A stretch of 64,000 nucleotides of DNA from CAWGMT01 sp963823675. Lineage in GTDB: Bacteria > Planctomycetota > Planctomycetia > Isosphaerales > Isosphaeraceae. The translations under genes were made by a program, and so were the position numbers. This document shows, piece by piece, positions 19,157-27,333 of the stretch; positions within the stretch are counted from its first letter, which is position 1; every line of letters starts with the position of its first letter. The notes beneath the pieces are model-generated. The model was not told the DNA's origin and did not search any database. It worked only from the letters and a program-made list of their open reading frames with translations. The stretch is taken from assembly GCA_963823675.1 (NCBI GenBank), contig CAWGMT010000009.1, forward strand, positions 124,001 through 188,000. The letters are read 5' to 3'.

Positions 19157-19770
19157 CGGGCACAACGGTCCAGCTTCCGCGAGCACTCGAGACGCTGGTC
19201 GACAGCCGTCTCGACACGATCGACCGCATGCTGGTGGGGCGAGTTCCCCGGCAGGATCGGCTGGCGATTGTCAGGGAGGTCGAATCCCAGATCTACGACT
19301 TGCTCCAGCAGGAAGAGCTCCAGGAGCATAGTCGCGAGTCGGTCCTGGCCGTGCTGGCGCGGCTCGACCCGCCCGAGGCATACCTCCCCGACGAGTCGGC
19401 CGGGGAAACCGTGGGCGCGGGCTTGTCGGCCTCCCCGCGCCCTCGAGTCACGCGGCAGCCAGAGCCACGGAATCTCCACACTGGTGTCGCCAGCGGAGTT
19501 CTGGGTCTGGTCGCAGTCTTTCTGGTTCTGCTCAGCCCACTTCCTTACATTCTCGGAGTCGTGGCCCAGAGCGAGATTGTCATGTTATTTGGCTGGGGGG
19601 CCGAGATCCTTGCCGTTCTCGCCGTGGGCATCCCGGGGATCGTGCTGGGAATCAACGCTCGGTTCAAAGGCCCGTGGGCGATCGTCGGCCTCGGCGCGAG
19701 TACGTTGTCGCTCCTCACGGCGCTGATTGCGTCCGCGATCATGTTCGCGCTGATACTTCAGGCTCTCTAG
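19153..19770 (+). CDS. HAAS/DUF1700-like membrane protein coupled to PadR
   Basis: Residues 1-85 form the HAAS-type helical region (LVDSRLDTIDRMLVGRVPRQ, DRLAIVREVESQIYDLLQQ, LAVLARLDPPEAYLP). The C-terminal half has about three hydrophobic segments (GLVAVFLVLLSPLPYILGVV, EILAVLAVGIPGIVLGINA, STLSLLTALIASAIMFALIL). Proteins of this plan usually follow a PadR regulator with overlapping stop and start codons, as here. They are thought to sense or modulate membrane state in concert with the regulator. No catalytic motif is present. Confidence 0.8.
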   Translation: MTGTTVQLPRALETLVDSRLDTIDRMLVGRVPRQDRLAIVREVESQIYDLLQQEELQEHSRESVLAVLARLDPPEAYLPDESAGETVGAGLSASPRPRVTRQPEPRNLHTGVASGVLGLVAVFLVLLSPLPYILGVVAQSEIVMLFGWGAEILAVLAVGIPGIVLGINARFKGPWAIVGLGASTLSLLTALIASAIMFALILQAL

Positions 19771-19971
19771 CTCGAACCCTGTTCTAAAGCGTAAGGCGCA
19801 GAGAGGCTTCGGCCGGGTTCGCGTGAACTTCTGTCGGCTCTTGACTGCGGCAGTACCTGTTGACTTCTCGGTCGGATCTGCTCAGCATGATATCAGGTCG
19901 TTCGTCTCTTGCCCAAGCCCCAAAAGCAGTGAGCTCTAGAGGCCCGCGTGCCCGGAAAGGGCGCCAGAATT

Positions 19972-21393
19972 ATGAGTACAGTCGAAACCGGATCGGCGGC
20001 CACCCACGGCGCCGCGACGAACGGCGAACCGCAACGTCCCGCGGCACCAACTCCCCCGCGCCGTAAATCGAAATCAGGTTTCGGCAAACTCGTCTTGTTC
20101 GTGCTCCTCGTGGGCGGAGCGAGCAGTTACGTCTACGTAAACGGCGTCGGCAAGAGCCGGGAGAATGTGAGTCGGGTCATCGCGCAGGTGCGGCAGTACA
20201 TGCCGAGCAACTCGGAGCCGGCAGAGCCGCCCCGCTCTCATACCAGCGCGGTTGCCGAGCATAAGGCATGGGATGGCTTCGTGAGCGTCGACGCCGACGA
20301 GGCCAAGGCGATCGGCCTGCAGATTGTCGCCGTGCAACCGCAAACCGAACCGATCAAGCTCGATCTTCCCGGTCGGACCGACTACGATCCGACGACGCTC
20401 ACGAAGATTCGCCCCCGTTTTGATACCCTGGTGGAAAAGGCCCGAGCTGATCTGGGCCAGAAGGTCCAGAAGGGCACCCCTCTGGTTGACCTCTTCAGCA
20501 TCGAGCTCGCATCGGCCAAAAATGATTTTCAGACCAAGTACGTCCAGTGGAAGCACGACTTGACGCTTTTGACTTTGCGCGAAAAGCTGTATAAACAGCA
20601 AGCGATCTCGGAGCAGCTTCTGGTCGATACGCAGAACGACGAAAGGAAGAGCCGGCTCGACTTCTTGACGGCGCACGGCAAGCTCAGGTTGTACGAAGTC
20701 CCCGATGAGCAGATCGATCCCCTGCTCCGTAACTTGGAGGACGCTTCCGCGCAGCTCGAGATCCATAATGTGCAGGAAAAGGCCAAGTTGACCCGGCTAT
20801 CACCTGTCAACGGCATCATCATCTCGCGCGAGGTTGTCGCGGGGAATCTTTATGACACCAACGACGTGCTGATGGTCATCGCGCCCCTCGATCACCTGTT
20901 CGTCTGGGTCAACGTCTATGAGAAAGACCAGGCGAAGGTTCACGTCGGCCAGCACATGCAGATTCAGTTTCCCTATCTCAACGAAGTGATCGACGGGGCC
21001 GTGCAGTATGTCTCGACCGAAGTTTCCAAGGACACCCGTGCCGTCAAGATCCGCGCGTCGATTTCCAATCTCGACGGCAAGTTCAAGGCCGACATGCTGG
21101 TGAGGGCCGCGCTCGAGATACCGCCGGTCAAGGGCCAGACGGTCATTCCCCGCCTGGCAATGGTCGTCCTTTATGGTAACGACTACGCCTTTGTCAGAAA
21201 GCCCAGCCCTGACTCACACGGCCCGGAGAAGTTCGAGAGGCGCAAGATCGAGGTGGCCGAGGAACGCGCTGACCACGTGGTCGTTCAAAAGGGACTGAGC
21301 CCCGGCGAGGAGGTGGCTTCCAACGGCAGCCTGATCATCTCGCAACTTTTTGAAGACCAGCAAATGGTTGAAACCGGGATGCCGGGACGATGA
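19972..21393 (+). CDS. RND efflux periplasmic adaptor (HlyD/CusB-type)
   Basis: The start at ATG 19972 gives a Pro-rich cytoplasmic leader, then one membrane anchor (KLVLFVLLVGGASSYVYVNG, about residues 41-60). The membrane-fusion core follows: a first beta region (VAVQPQTEPIKLDLPGRTDY), a lipoyl-like hairpin with a long coiled coil (SIELASAKNDFQTKYVQWKH through LLRNLEDASAQLEIHNVQEK), and a second beta-barrel region (HLFVWVNVYEKDQAKVHVGQ). The protein would link an inner-membrane RND pump to an outer-membrane channel. Neither partner lies next to it here, so it is an orphan adaptor in this window. Its position after padR-HAAS fits regulated efflux, by inference. Confidence 0.85.
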   Translation: MSTVETGSAATHGAATNGEPQRPAAPTPPRRKSKSGFGKLVLFVLLVGGASSYVYVNGVGKSRENVSRVIAQVRQYMPSNSEPAEPPRSHTSAVAEHKAWDGFVSVDADEAKAIGLQIVAVQPQTEPIKLDLPGRTDYDPTTLTKIRPRFDTLVEKARADLGQKVQKGTPLVDLFSIELASAKNDFQTKYVQWKHDLTLLTLREKLYKQQAISEQLLVDTQNDERKSRLDFLTAHGKLRLYEVPDEQIDPLLRNLEDASAQLEIHNVQEKAKLTRLSPVNGIIISREVVAGNLYDTNDVLMVIAPLDHLFVWVNVYEKDQAKVHVGQHMQIQFPYLNEVIDGAVQYVSTEVSKDTRAVKIRASISNLDGKFKADMLVRAALEIPPVKGQTVIPRLAMVVLYGNDYAFVRKPSPDSHGPEKFERRKIEVAEERADHVVVQKGLSPGEEVASNGSLIISQLFEDQQMVETGMPGR

Positions 21394-21604
21394 ACACGTG
21401 CGGCGGCGATCGCCAGGCCGGTTTTTTTCCGGGCAGGCTGAAGCAGAGTGGCCTTGGCTCAAGTCGCCATCGAAACGGCACTCGCGGTTTGACCCGACTA
21501 GGGCGCGGCGGTACGATGCCGGGTACGCGAGGGCGCCGCGGCATGCGCACTTGCGACGGAACCCTCCTCGATCATCCTAACTGCGTCCGGAAAGGGGACC
21601 TGCC

Positions 21605-21928
21605 ATGCCACTTTTCGAGGTCGAAACGACGTCACACATCATGCTCGCCTGCGTCGCTGACGAGAAAACGGCGCGGGCGTTTGCCCAGTCGCACTATCCC
21701 AGCGAGGAGATCCTGCGCGTGGCCCATCGCCCCCGCGACGCGTGGGTGATCTCCAAGAAGCTGCTCGGCATCCAGAGCGCGGGCGACCCCTGTGCGATCG
21801 CGCGCGATTGCCTCGGCAGGGCCCAAGGCGACAAGTTGCACGCGGTCAGGCTCTACATGCAAGCGACCGGAAGCGACCTGGAGGGCGCGCGCAAGGTGAT
21901 CGAGTCCAACATGGCGCTGGGCTGGTGA
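21605..21928 (+). CDS. Conserved small protein of unknown function
   Basis: This 107-residue soluble protein starts MPLFEVETTSHIMLACVADE and contains PRDAWVISKKLLGIQSAGDP and DLEGARKVIESNMALGW. It has neither signal peptide nor membrane segment. Two cysteines (DPCAIARDCLG) are spaced by five residues. I do not recognise a named family. It lies between the RND adaptor and glgC on the same strand, with 210 and 47 bases on either side. The compositional regularity and clear ATG support it as a real gene. Confidence 0.65.
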   Translation: MPLFEVETTSHIMLACVADEKTARAFAQSHYPSEEILRVAHRPRDAWVISKKLLGIQSAGDPCAIARDCLGRAQGDKLHAVRLYMQATGSDLEGARKVIESNMALGW

Positions 21929-21975
21929 TCCGAGTCGGCGTTCGAGCATGAGTGTCCGATTCTCTGGAGGCGGAC

Positions 21976-23265
21976 ATGATGCCTCGAATTATCTCGTTGA
22001 TCCTGGGTGGAGGTCGAGGCACGCGGCTCTATCCCCTGACGAAATCGCGGAGCAAGCCCGCCGTTCCCATCGCGGGGAAGTACCGGTTGATCGACATCCC
22101 GGTGTCCAATTGCATTCACTCGGGGTTGAACCAGATTTTCGTCCTGACCCAGTTCAATTCCGTCAGCCTGCATAGACACATCTATAACACGTACAAGTTC
22201 GACCCGTTCAGCGGCGGTTTCGTCGAGATCCTGGCGGCCCAGCAAACGATGGAGCACGAGTCGTGGTATCAAGGGACCGCGGACGCCGTCCGCCGCAATA
22301 TCCCTTACTTCACCGAAAGCTCGTACGACCTGGTGCTGATCCTTTCCGGGGACCAGCTCTACCGGATGAACTTCCAGGACATGATCCGCACTCATCTCGA
22401 GAACCACGCAGCCGTCACCATCGCCGCGTTGCCTGTGAAGGAGCAGGACGCGGTCTCGTGCGGGATCATGCGCATCCAGGCCGACGGCCGGGTCGTCGAT
22501 TTCGAGGAGAAGCCCAAAACAACCGAGAAACTGAACCGTGTCCGCGCCGATCCCATCTGGCTCGCAAATCTGGGCGCGAGCGCGGCCGGTCGGCCGTACC
22601 TGGCGAGCATGGGCATTTACGTATTCAATCGATCGCTCTTGGTCGACCTGCTTCGAGGCAGCACGGCAACCGACTTTGGCCACGAGATCTTGCCTCAATC
22701 CATCGTCAGCCACCGCGTGCAAGCCCACCTCTTTGATGGCTACTGGGAAGACATCGGTACAGTCGGCGCCTTTCATCAGGCCAACCTGGATCTGACCCGC
22801 GATGACCCGAGCTTCGATTTTGCCTCTGAAGCTGGGCCGATCTTCACGCGCCAGCGGTTCCTGCCGTGCTCTCGAATCAGCGGCGCCACGGTAAGAAACA
22901 GCTTGATCTGCGACGGCTCGATGATCGGTCGTGGCTCGGTGATCGAGAATTCGGTCATCGGAGTCCGGGCTCGAATCGGCGCCAACGTCACCATTCGCGA
23001 CACCTACATCATGGGAATCGACACGCCCGAGTATGAGTCGCAGATGCGGGAGAATTCTCGGCTGAATCGCCCCGACATCGGTGTTGGAGCCAATTCGGTC
23101 ATCGAGCGGGCGATCATCGACAAGAACGCGCGAATCGGCCGCAACGTCAAGATCATCAACCAGGCTGGAACGGTCGACTCGGAGGAGCGAGCCACCCACG
23201 TGGTCCGCGACGGCATTGTCGTCATCCCCAAGCTGACCGTGCTTTGCGACGGAACCGCCATTTGA
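21976..23265 (+). CDS. glgC: Glucose-1-phosphate adenylyltransferase (ADP-glucose pyrophosphorylase)
   Basis: This enzyme makes ADP-glucose from glucose-1-phosphate and ATP, the committed step of glycogen synthesis. The N-terminal nucleotidyltransferase shows the signature LGGGRGTRLYPLTKSRSKPA and the substrate-binding FEEKPK. The C-terminal left-handed beta-helix carries hexapeptide-like repeats (NSLICDGSMIGRGSVIENSV). I choose ATG 21976 because GGAGG at 21966-21970 sits at proper spacing; an in-frame GTG at 21952 would add eight residues. The length of 429 residues is normal and the frame is intact. No other glycogen gene is adjacent. Confidence 0.92.
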   Translation: MMPRIISLILGGGRGTRLYPLTKSRSKPAVPIAGKYRLIDIPVSNCIHSGLNQIFVLTQFNSVSLHRHIYNTYKFDPFSGGFVEILAAQQTMEHESWYQGTADAVRRNIPYFTESSYDLVLILSGDQLYRMNFQDMIRTHLENHAAVTIAALPVKEQDAVSCGIMRIQADGRVVDFEEKPKTTEKLNRVRADPIWLANLGASAAGRPYLASMGIYVFNRSLLVDLLRGSTATDFGHEILPQSIVSHRVQAHLFDGYWEDIGTVGAFHQANLDLTRDDPSFDFASEAGPIFTRQRFLPCSRISGATVRNSLICDGSMIGRGSVIENSVIGVRARIGANVTIRDTYIMGIDTPEYESQMRENSRLNRPDIGVGANSVIERAIIDKNARIGRNVKIINQAGTVDSEERATHVVRDGIVVIPKLTVLCDGTAI

Positions 23266-23389
23266 TGAAGCCGGCAGGAATTCCCGATTCCGGCTCCTTC
23301 ACATTCGCATGGGGACAACGCTTGTCTTACAGTGGAATCGTGGCGTGCGTAGTCCCGCGCCCTTCCACGACCGCCGAAAGGATTGGGGC

Positions 23390-24391
23390 ATGACCGAGTG
23401 GGCAATTCGCGTCAAGGACTTGCGTAAGCAGTATCCCGGCCGCAGCGGGCCGGTCCACGCCGTGAACGGGATTGATCTGGAGATCAAAAGCGGCGAGTGC
23501 TTCGGGCTCCTCGGCCCCAACGGCGCGGGCAAGACGACCACGGTCGAGATCTTGGAGGGCCTTAATCACCCCACGTCGGGCGAAGTCGAAGTCCTCGGCT
23601 TGCACTGGCGGACCGACGAGACCGCCATCCGAGAGCGGATCGGGGTCACGCTGCAAGAGACCCGATTCCCCGATAAGGAGACCGTCCACGAAATCGTCTC
23701 GTTGTTTCGCAGCTTCTACAAGACCGGCCTGCGCCCGGACGACGTGATCTCCCGGGTCTCTCTCGACAGCAAATCCAATGCATTCATTGAACAGCTCTCC
23801 GGGGGCCAGCAACAGCGCCTGGCGGTCGCGATCTCTCTGGTTGGCGACCCCGAAATCCTCTTCCTGGACGAGCCCACCACCGGGCTCGATCCGCAATCGC
23901 GCCGCCAGCTCTGGGAAGTCATCCGCGAGCTGCGCGACCGCGGCCGTACCGTCCTCTTGACGACGCATTACATGGATGAAGCCGAGCGCCTCTGCGACCG
24001 GGTCGCCATCATCGACCACGGCAAGATCATCGCGATCGGATCCCCCAGCGAGCTCATCAGCCGCCTGGGGGGCGACCATATCGTCGAATTCGCGCTCGAG
24101 GCGGCCGGCGATGGCCCATCGCTGCCGGCCGAATCGTTCCTCGATCTCGACTCGGTCCTGGCTGCCCGGGTCGAAAGCGACAGCTACTTCTTGACAGTCG
24201 CCGAACCGCATCGAGCCATCCCGGCCCTTCTCGAGCGGCTCGAGACCAAGTCGCGGCCGCTGGCCCGACTGACGACCCGCCACGTGAGCCTGGAGGACGT
24301 TTTCGTCTCGCTTACCGGCCGCCACCTGCGCGACGATACCGAGAACGGCGCCCCGCCACCAAAGACCAAAAGGCGGTGGAAAGGCGGGTAG
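23390..24391 (+). CDS. ABC transporter ATP-binding protein
   Basis: The protein of about 333 residues has all ATPase motifs: Walker A GPNGAGKTT, Q-loop TLQETRFPDK, signature LSGGQQQR, Walker B ILFLDEPTTGLDPQ and the switch His in LLTTHYMDEAERL. It belongs to the ABC-2/DrrA-type exporters. A C-terminal accessory region (EFALEAAGDGPSLPAESFLD) is typical of that group. ATG 23390 is chosen because MTEWAIRVKDLRKQY begins the domain correctly. The permease gene follows after 81 bases that contain heptamer tandem repeats. The substrate is unknown. Confidence 0.9.
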   Translation: MTEWAIRVKDLRKQYPGRSGPVHAVNGIDLEIKSGECFGLLGPNGAGKTTTVEILEGLNHPTSGEVEVLGLHWRTDETAIRERIGVTLQETRFPDKETVHEIVSLFRSFYKTGLRPDDVISRVSLDSKSNAFIEQLSGGQQQRLAVAISLVGDPEILFLDEPTTGLDPQSRRQLWEVIRELRDRGRTVLLTTHYMDEAERLCDRVAIIDHGKIIAIGSPSELISRLGGDHIVEFALEAAGDGPSLPAESFLDLDSVLAARVESDSYFLTVAEPHRAIPALLERLETKSRPLARLTTRHVSLEDVFVSLTGRHLRDDTENGAPPPKTKRRWKGG

Positions 24392-24426
24392 CGTGCCTTG
24401 GCAACCAGCCCACGGCGAGCCGAAAC

Positions 24427-24468
24427 TGACCACTGACCATTGACAACTGACAACTGACAACTGACAAC
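24427..24468. repeat. Tandem heptamer array
   Basis: Six contiguous 7-base units occur: TGACCAC, TGACCAT and then four TGACAAC. The array ends four bases before the permease start codon, in the position of the ribosome binding site. Confidence 0.8.
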
Positions 24469-24472
24469 TCCC

Positions 24473-25561
24473 ATGCGATCCTCTCCGCTCGTTCAGCTCT
24501 ATCTGGTCCGACTACGTGACTTCTACCGCCAGCCCGCGCGGGTATTCTGGGTTTACGGATTTCCCACCCTCCTGGCGATTGCACTCGGGTTCGCCTTCAA
24601 GAACCGGCCGCCGGCTCCGATCGCGGTCGATCTGGTCGCGGCATTTTGCGCGCCGGGGATCAGAGCAGCCGTGAACGGTTATAACGACGCACTGACCCGC
24701 GACCAGGGATCCGGCCATCCGCGTCTGCACCTGCCCCCGGTCGAGATCCATATAGCCTCGGAGGCGGAAGCCCTTGACCGGCTCAAAACCGGCAAGACCC
24801 CGCTGATCATCGATCCGCAAGGCCCCGAAACGTGGACCTATCGCTTCGACCCGACCCGACCCGAAGCCAGCGCGGCGCGGCAGGCCATCGACGACATTCT
24901 TCAGGAAGCCTTTGGTCGCAAGAACCCGCGGCGCACAGCAGACGTCTACGTCACGGAGCCGGGCTCGCGCTATATCGACTTCCTCATTCCCGGCCTGATC
25001 GGTCTGAACGCCATGGGAGGAGGGCTCTGGGGCATCGGCTTTCTGCTGGTCCATTTTCGGATCGGCAAGCTGCTCAAACGATTCGTCGCCACGCCCATGC
25101 CCCGGCGCGATTTCCTGCTCGCGCTCCTGGGTGCGCGCTTGACCTTCGTGTTGCCCGATCTGACCGTGCTCCTCCTGCTGGGAACGTTGGTCTTCGGAAT
25201 GCCGATCCGCGGCAACCTGGCCCTGGTTATCGCCATTGATCTGGTCGGCGCTCTCGCATTCGCCGGCATCGGTCTCCTGGTTGCCTGCCGTGCCACCACG
25301 ACCGAAGCGGTCAGCGGGCTCATGAACCTGGTGATGCTGCCGATGTGGCTATTCTCCGGCGTCTTCTTCTCCTCCGACCGCTTCCCCGAGGGGGCCCAGC
25401 CATTCATCAAGGCCCTGCCGCTGACCCAGCTCGTCACCGGGATGCGGCAAGTGATCCTGGACGGGGCCGGATTGGTCGAAGTAAGCCCTGCTCTCGTCAT
25501 CTTGACCGCGTGGACGGTCGTGACCTTCGCGCTGGCGCTGCGGTTCTTTCGCTGGACTTGA
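24473..25561 (+). CDS. ABC-2 type transporter permease
   Basis: The 362-residue membrane protein has one N-terminal segment (VFWVYGFPTLLAIALGFAF), a large external domain of about 150 residues, and a C-terminal bundle of five to six helices. These include FVLPDLTVLLLLGTLVFGMP, LVIAIDLVGALAFAGIGLLV and LMNLVMLPMWLFSGVFFSSD, the ABC-2 membrane signature region. It pairs with the ATPase immediately upstream. No Shine-Dalgarno sequence is evident because the preceding bases are the heptamer array, so its translation may be weak or coupled. Confidence 0.88.
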   Translation: MRSSPLVQLYLVRLRDFYRQPARVFWVYGFPTLLAIALGFAFKNRPPAPIAVDLVAAFCAPGIRAAVNGYNDALTRDQGSGHPRLHLPPVEIHIASEAEALDRLKTGKTPLIIDPQGPETWTYRFDPTRPEASAARQAIDDILQEAFGRKNPRRTADVYVTEPGSRYIDFLIPGLIGLNAMGGGLWGIGFLLVHFRIGKLLKRFVATPMPRRDFLLALLGARLTFVLPDLTVLLLLGTLVFGMPIRGNLALVIAIDLVGALAFAGIGLLVACRATTTEAVSGLMNLVMLPMWLFSGVFFSSDRFPEGAQPFIKALPLTQLVTGMRQVILDGAGLVEVSPALVILTAWTVVTFALALRFFRWT

Positions 25562-26203
25562 CCCGGGCGCGAAGCGTGGGTGCCGCAGCACCCTCGTCCA
25601 GTCTGACCAGGCGCCGCCGGACCAGGTCCGGCCCCAAAGCGGCGGCACGTCGACCTCGTCGATTAAATCTCCGAGAAACGTGGCCTTGGCCAGGATTTCC
25701 ACCTCCAGGAACGACGATATCGACTGGAGCGGGATTCTCGCCAGCTTCTCGAGCCGATGCACCCGGCAAGGCGAGTGGATATCGGCCAGCGGAAGAGCAA
25801 AGACGAAACGCCGCGGCCATGAGGTAAGCCACCTGAGCCACGCTCGCCGCGGGCTGGCGGGCCGGCGGCCAATCACATGGTCGCAGTGGTCGATCGCCTC
25901 CAGGAGGGGAGCCAGGTGGGCCTTGGTCATCGGCTCGTGCGCGGTCGTGATCAGCACCAGCGGCAGACTCGCTCCCTCCAGGCCGCACCTGAGAGCCCGG
26001 CTCATGTCGTGATCGTACGCAACGACACGGCATTCCACCGGCCGCCCCAGATCTTGGACGAGATCGATCAAGGGCGCCACGATTGCCAGGGCGACATCCG
26101 GATCAGAGTCGGTGAGCTGGATGACCCGGATTCCAGCACTGGAAAGCGGATCGCGCTGGAAATGCCGCTCGAAAGGATCGTCGCTGGCCTCGCTGGTCGT
26201 CAT
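25349..26203 (-). CDS. GT2-like (DPM-type) glycosyltransferase domain protein
   Basis: The start MTTSEASDDPFERHFQRDP at 26203 follows the aminotransferase gene by 37 bases. The fold pattern resembles family-2 dolichol-phosphate-mannose-type transferases: VIQLTDSDPDVALAIVAPLI, a central strand ASLPLVLITTAHEPMTKAHL, then HVIGRRPASPRRAWLRWLTS and LPLADIHSPCRVHRLEKLAR. The expected DGDGQ-like acidic motif is replaced by TTAHEPM, so activity is doubtful. The last 70 or so residues are antisense to the ABC permease and look like filler, so the natural end is probably near 25580 with a lost stop. The call is tentative. Confidence 0.5.
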   Translation of the reverse strand: MTTSEASDDPFERHFQRDPLSSAGIRVIQLTDSDPDVALAIVAPLIDLVQDLGRPVECRVVAYDHDMSRALRCGLEGASLPLVLITTAHEPMTKAHLAPLLEAIDHCDHVIGRRPASPRRAWLRWLTSWPRRFVFALPLADIHSPCRVHRLEKLARIPLQSISSFLEVEILAKATFLGDLIDEVDVPPLWGRTWSGGAWSDWTRVLRHPRFAPGSSPAKEPQRQREGHDRPRGQDDESRAYFDQSGPVQDHLPHPGDELGQRQGLDEWLGPLGEAVGGEEDAGE

Positions 26204-26240
26204 TCCTACCCCCGGGGCACCGTCGGCTCGACCGACTCGA

Positions 26241-27116
26241 TCAAGAGGACCGGGGCATGCTGGCAAGCCAGCGATTCACTTCGCCGCGATAGGCGTCCCA
26301 GAGCCGGCTTGCAACGGGCCCGGGGCGTCCCGAGCCGATGGGTCGCGAGTCGAGCTCGACGATCGAGAGGACCTCGCTGGTCGTGCCCACCAGGATGATC
26401 TCATCGGCGGCCGCGAGCTCCGGCAGATTGATACGCGCGAGCTGGAACGGAATCCCGGTCTTTTCAACCAGTCGCAGAGTCAGTTGACGGGTCATCCCCG
26501 GCAGGATTTCCGGGCCTTCGGGGGTTCCCTCGAGCCGCCCGTGCCGCACCCAGAGCAACGACGTATGGGTCGCCTCGGTCACCAGTCCCGCCGAATCGAT
26601 CAATACGGCTTCATAGCAGCCGGCTCGGTGAGCCTTTTCGTTGGCCAGGACATTGCCGAGCAGGTTGGTGGTTTTGATGTCGCACCGTTTCCAGCGCAGG
26701 TCGGGATGACTGATTGCCCGGACACCCGTCTCGCGAAGCTTGGCCGTCGGGCCGTCGTCATAGGGGCGGACCACGATCAACTCGGTCGGCGGCACCGCGG
26801 GGTCGGGGAACGCATGCTGCCGCGGAGCGACCCCCCGCGTGATCTGAACGTAAACCGTCCCCTCCTGGATCGCGCTGGCCGCGATGATGCGGTACATGCG
26901 CTCGACCAGGCGGTCAAGGTCGTGGGGCGGAAACTCCAGCTCCTTGAGACTGCGGCGCAGCCGCGCCAGATGCTCCGTCTCGAGCCAGCAGCGCGCGCGG
27001 TACATGCGGAAGACTTCGTAGACCGAGTCGCCGAAGAGAAACCCCCGGTCCCACACCGGGACACGCGCCTCTTCCACAGGCATCATCTCTCCATTGAGAC
27101 AAGCCAATTCCCTCAT
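26241..27116 (-). CDS. dat: D-amino-acid aminotransferase (class IV PLP aminotransferase)
   Basis: The 291-residue protein belongs to the branched-chain/D-alanine aminotransferase fold (class IV). The PLP lysine is K148 in RWKRCDIKTTNLLGNVLA, which closely parallels the Bacillus D-amino-acid aminotransferase segment CDIK.LNLLGN. Other family marks are VWDRGFLFGDSVYEVFRMYR at the N-terminus, VTEATHTSLLWVRHG and ILPGMTRQLTL. It would interconvert D-alanine and D-glutamate with their keto acids, supplying cell-wall precursors. A 4-amino-4-deoxychorismate lyase (PabC) role is a less likely alternative. Confidence 0.82.
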   Translation of the reverse strand: MRELACLNGEMMPVEEARVPVWDRGFLFGDSVYEVFRMYRARCWLETEHLARLRRSLKELEFPPHDLDRLVERMYRIIAASAIQEGTVYVQITRGVAPRQHAFPDPAVPPTELIVVRPYDDGPTAKLRETGVRAISHPDLRWKRCDIKTTNLLGNVLANEKAHRAGCYEAVLIDSAGLVTEATHTSLLWVRHGRLEGTPEGPEILPGMTRQLTLRLVEKTGIPFQLARINLPELAAADEIILVGTTSEVLSIVELDSRPIGSGRPGPVASRLWDAYRGEVNRWLASMPRSS

Positions 27117-27333
27117 CAGAGCGCGGTCCTTTCGGTAGTGTGCCAGCGATCGTCGATCAATGTCAAAACTAACCTACGCGCGGGAGCCTGATTGTTCAAG
27201 CCTTCGCGCGGACCGGCTAAGGCGGACAGGCCTCCGTGCCCGCCCGCGATCGCATCGTAGATCGAGCCGCTCGGCCTCGAACGAGCTGACTACTCATTCG
27301 GGCCGAGCGCGGATTTCTTGGACAGCCGCTCTA

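Noticed and set aside
24421..24470. CRISPR-like array
   Set aside because: Units are contiguous heptamers with no spacers and no cas genes nearby.
25578..25593. Hairpin GGGTGC-CGCA-GCACCC after the ABC permease as a terminator
   Set aside because: No T-run follows and it lies within the glycosyltransferase-like frame; left uncalled.
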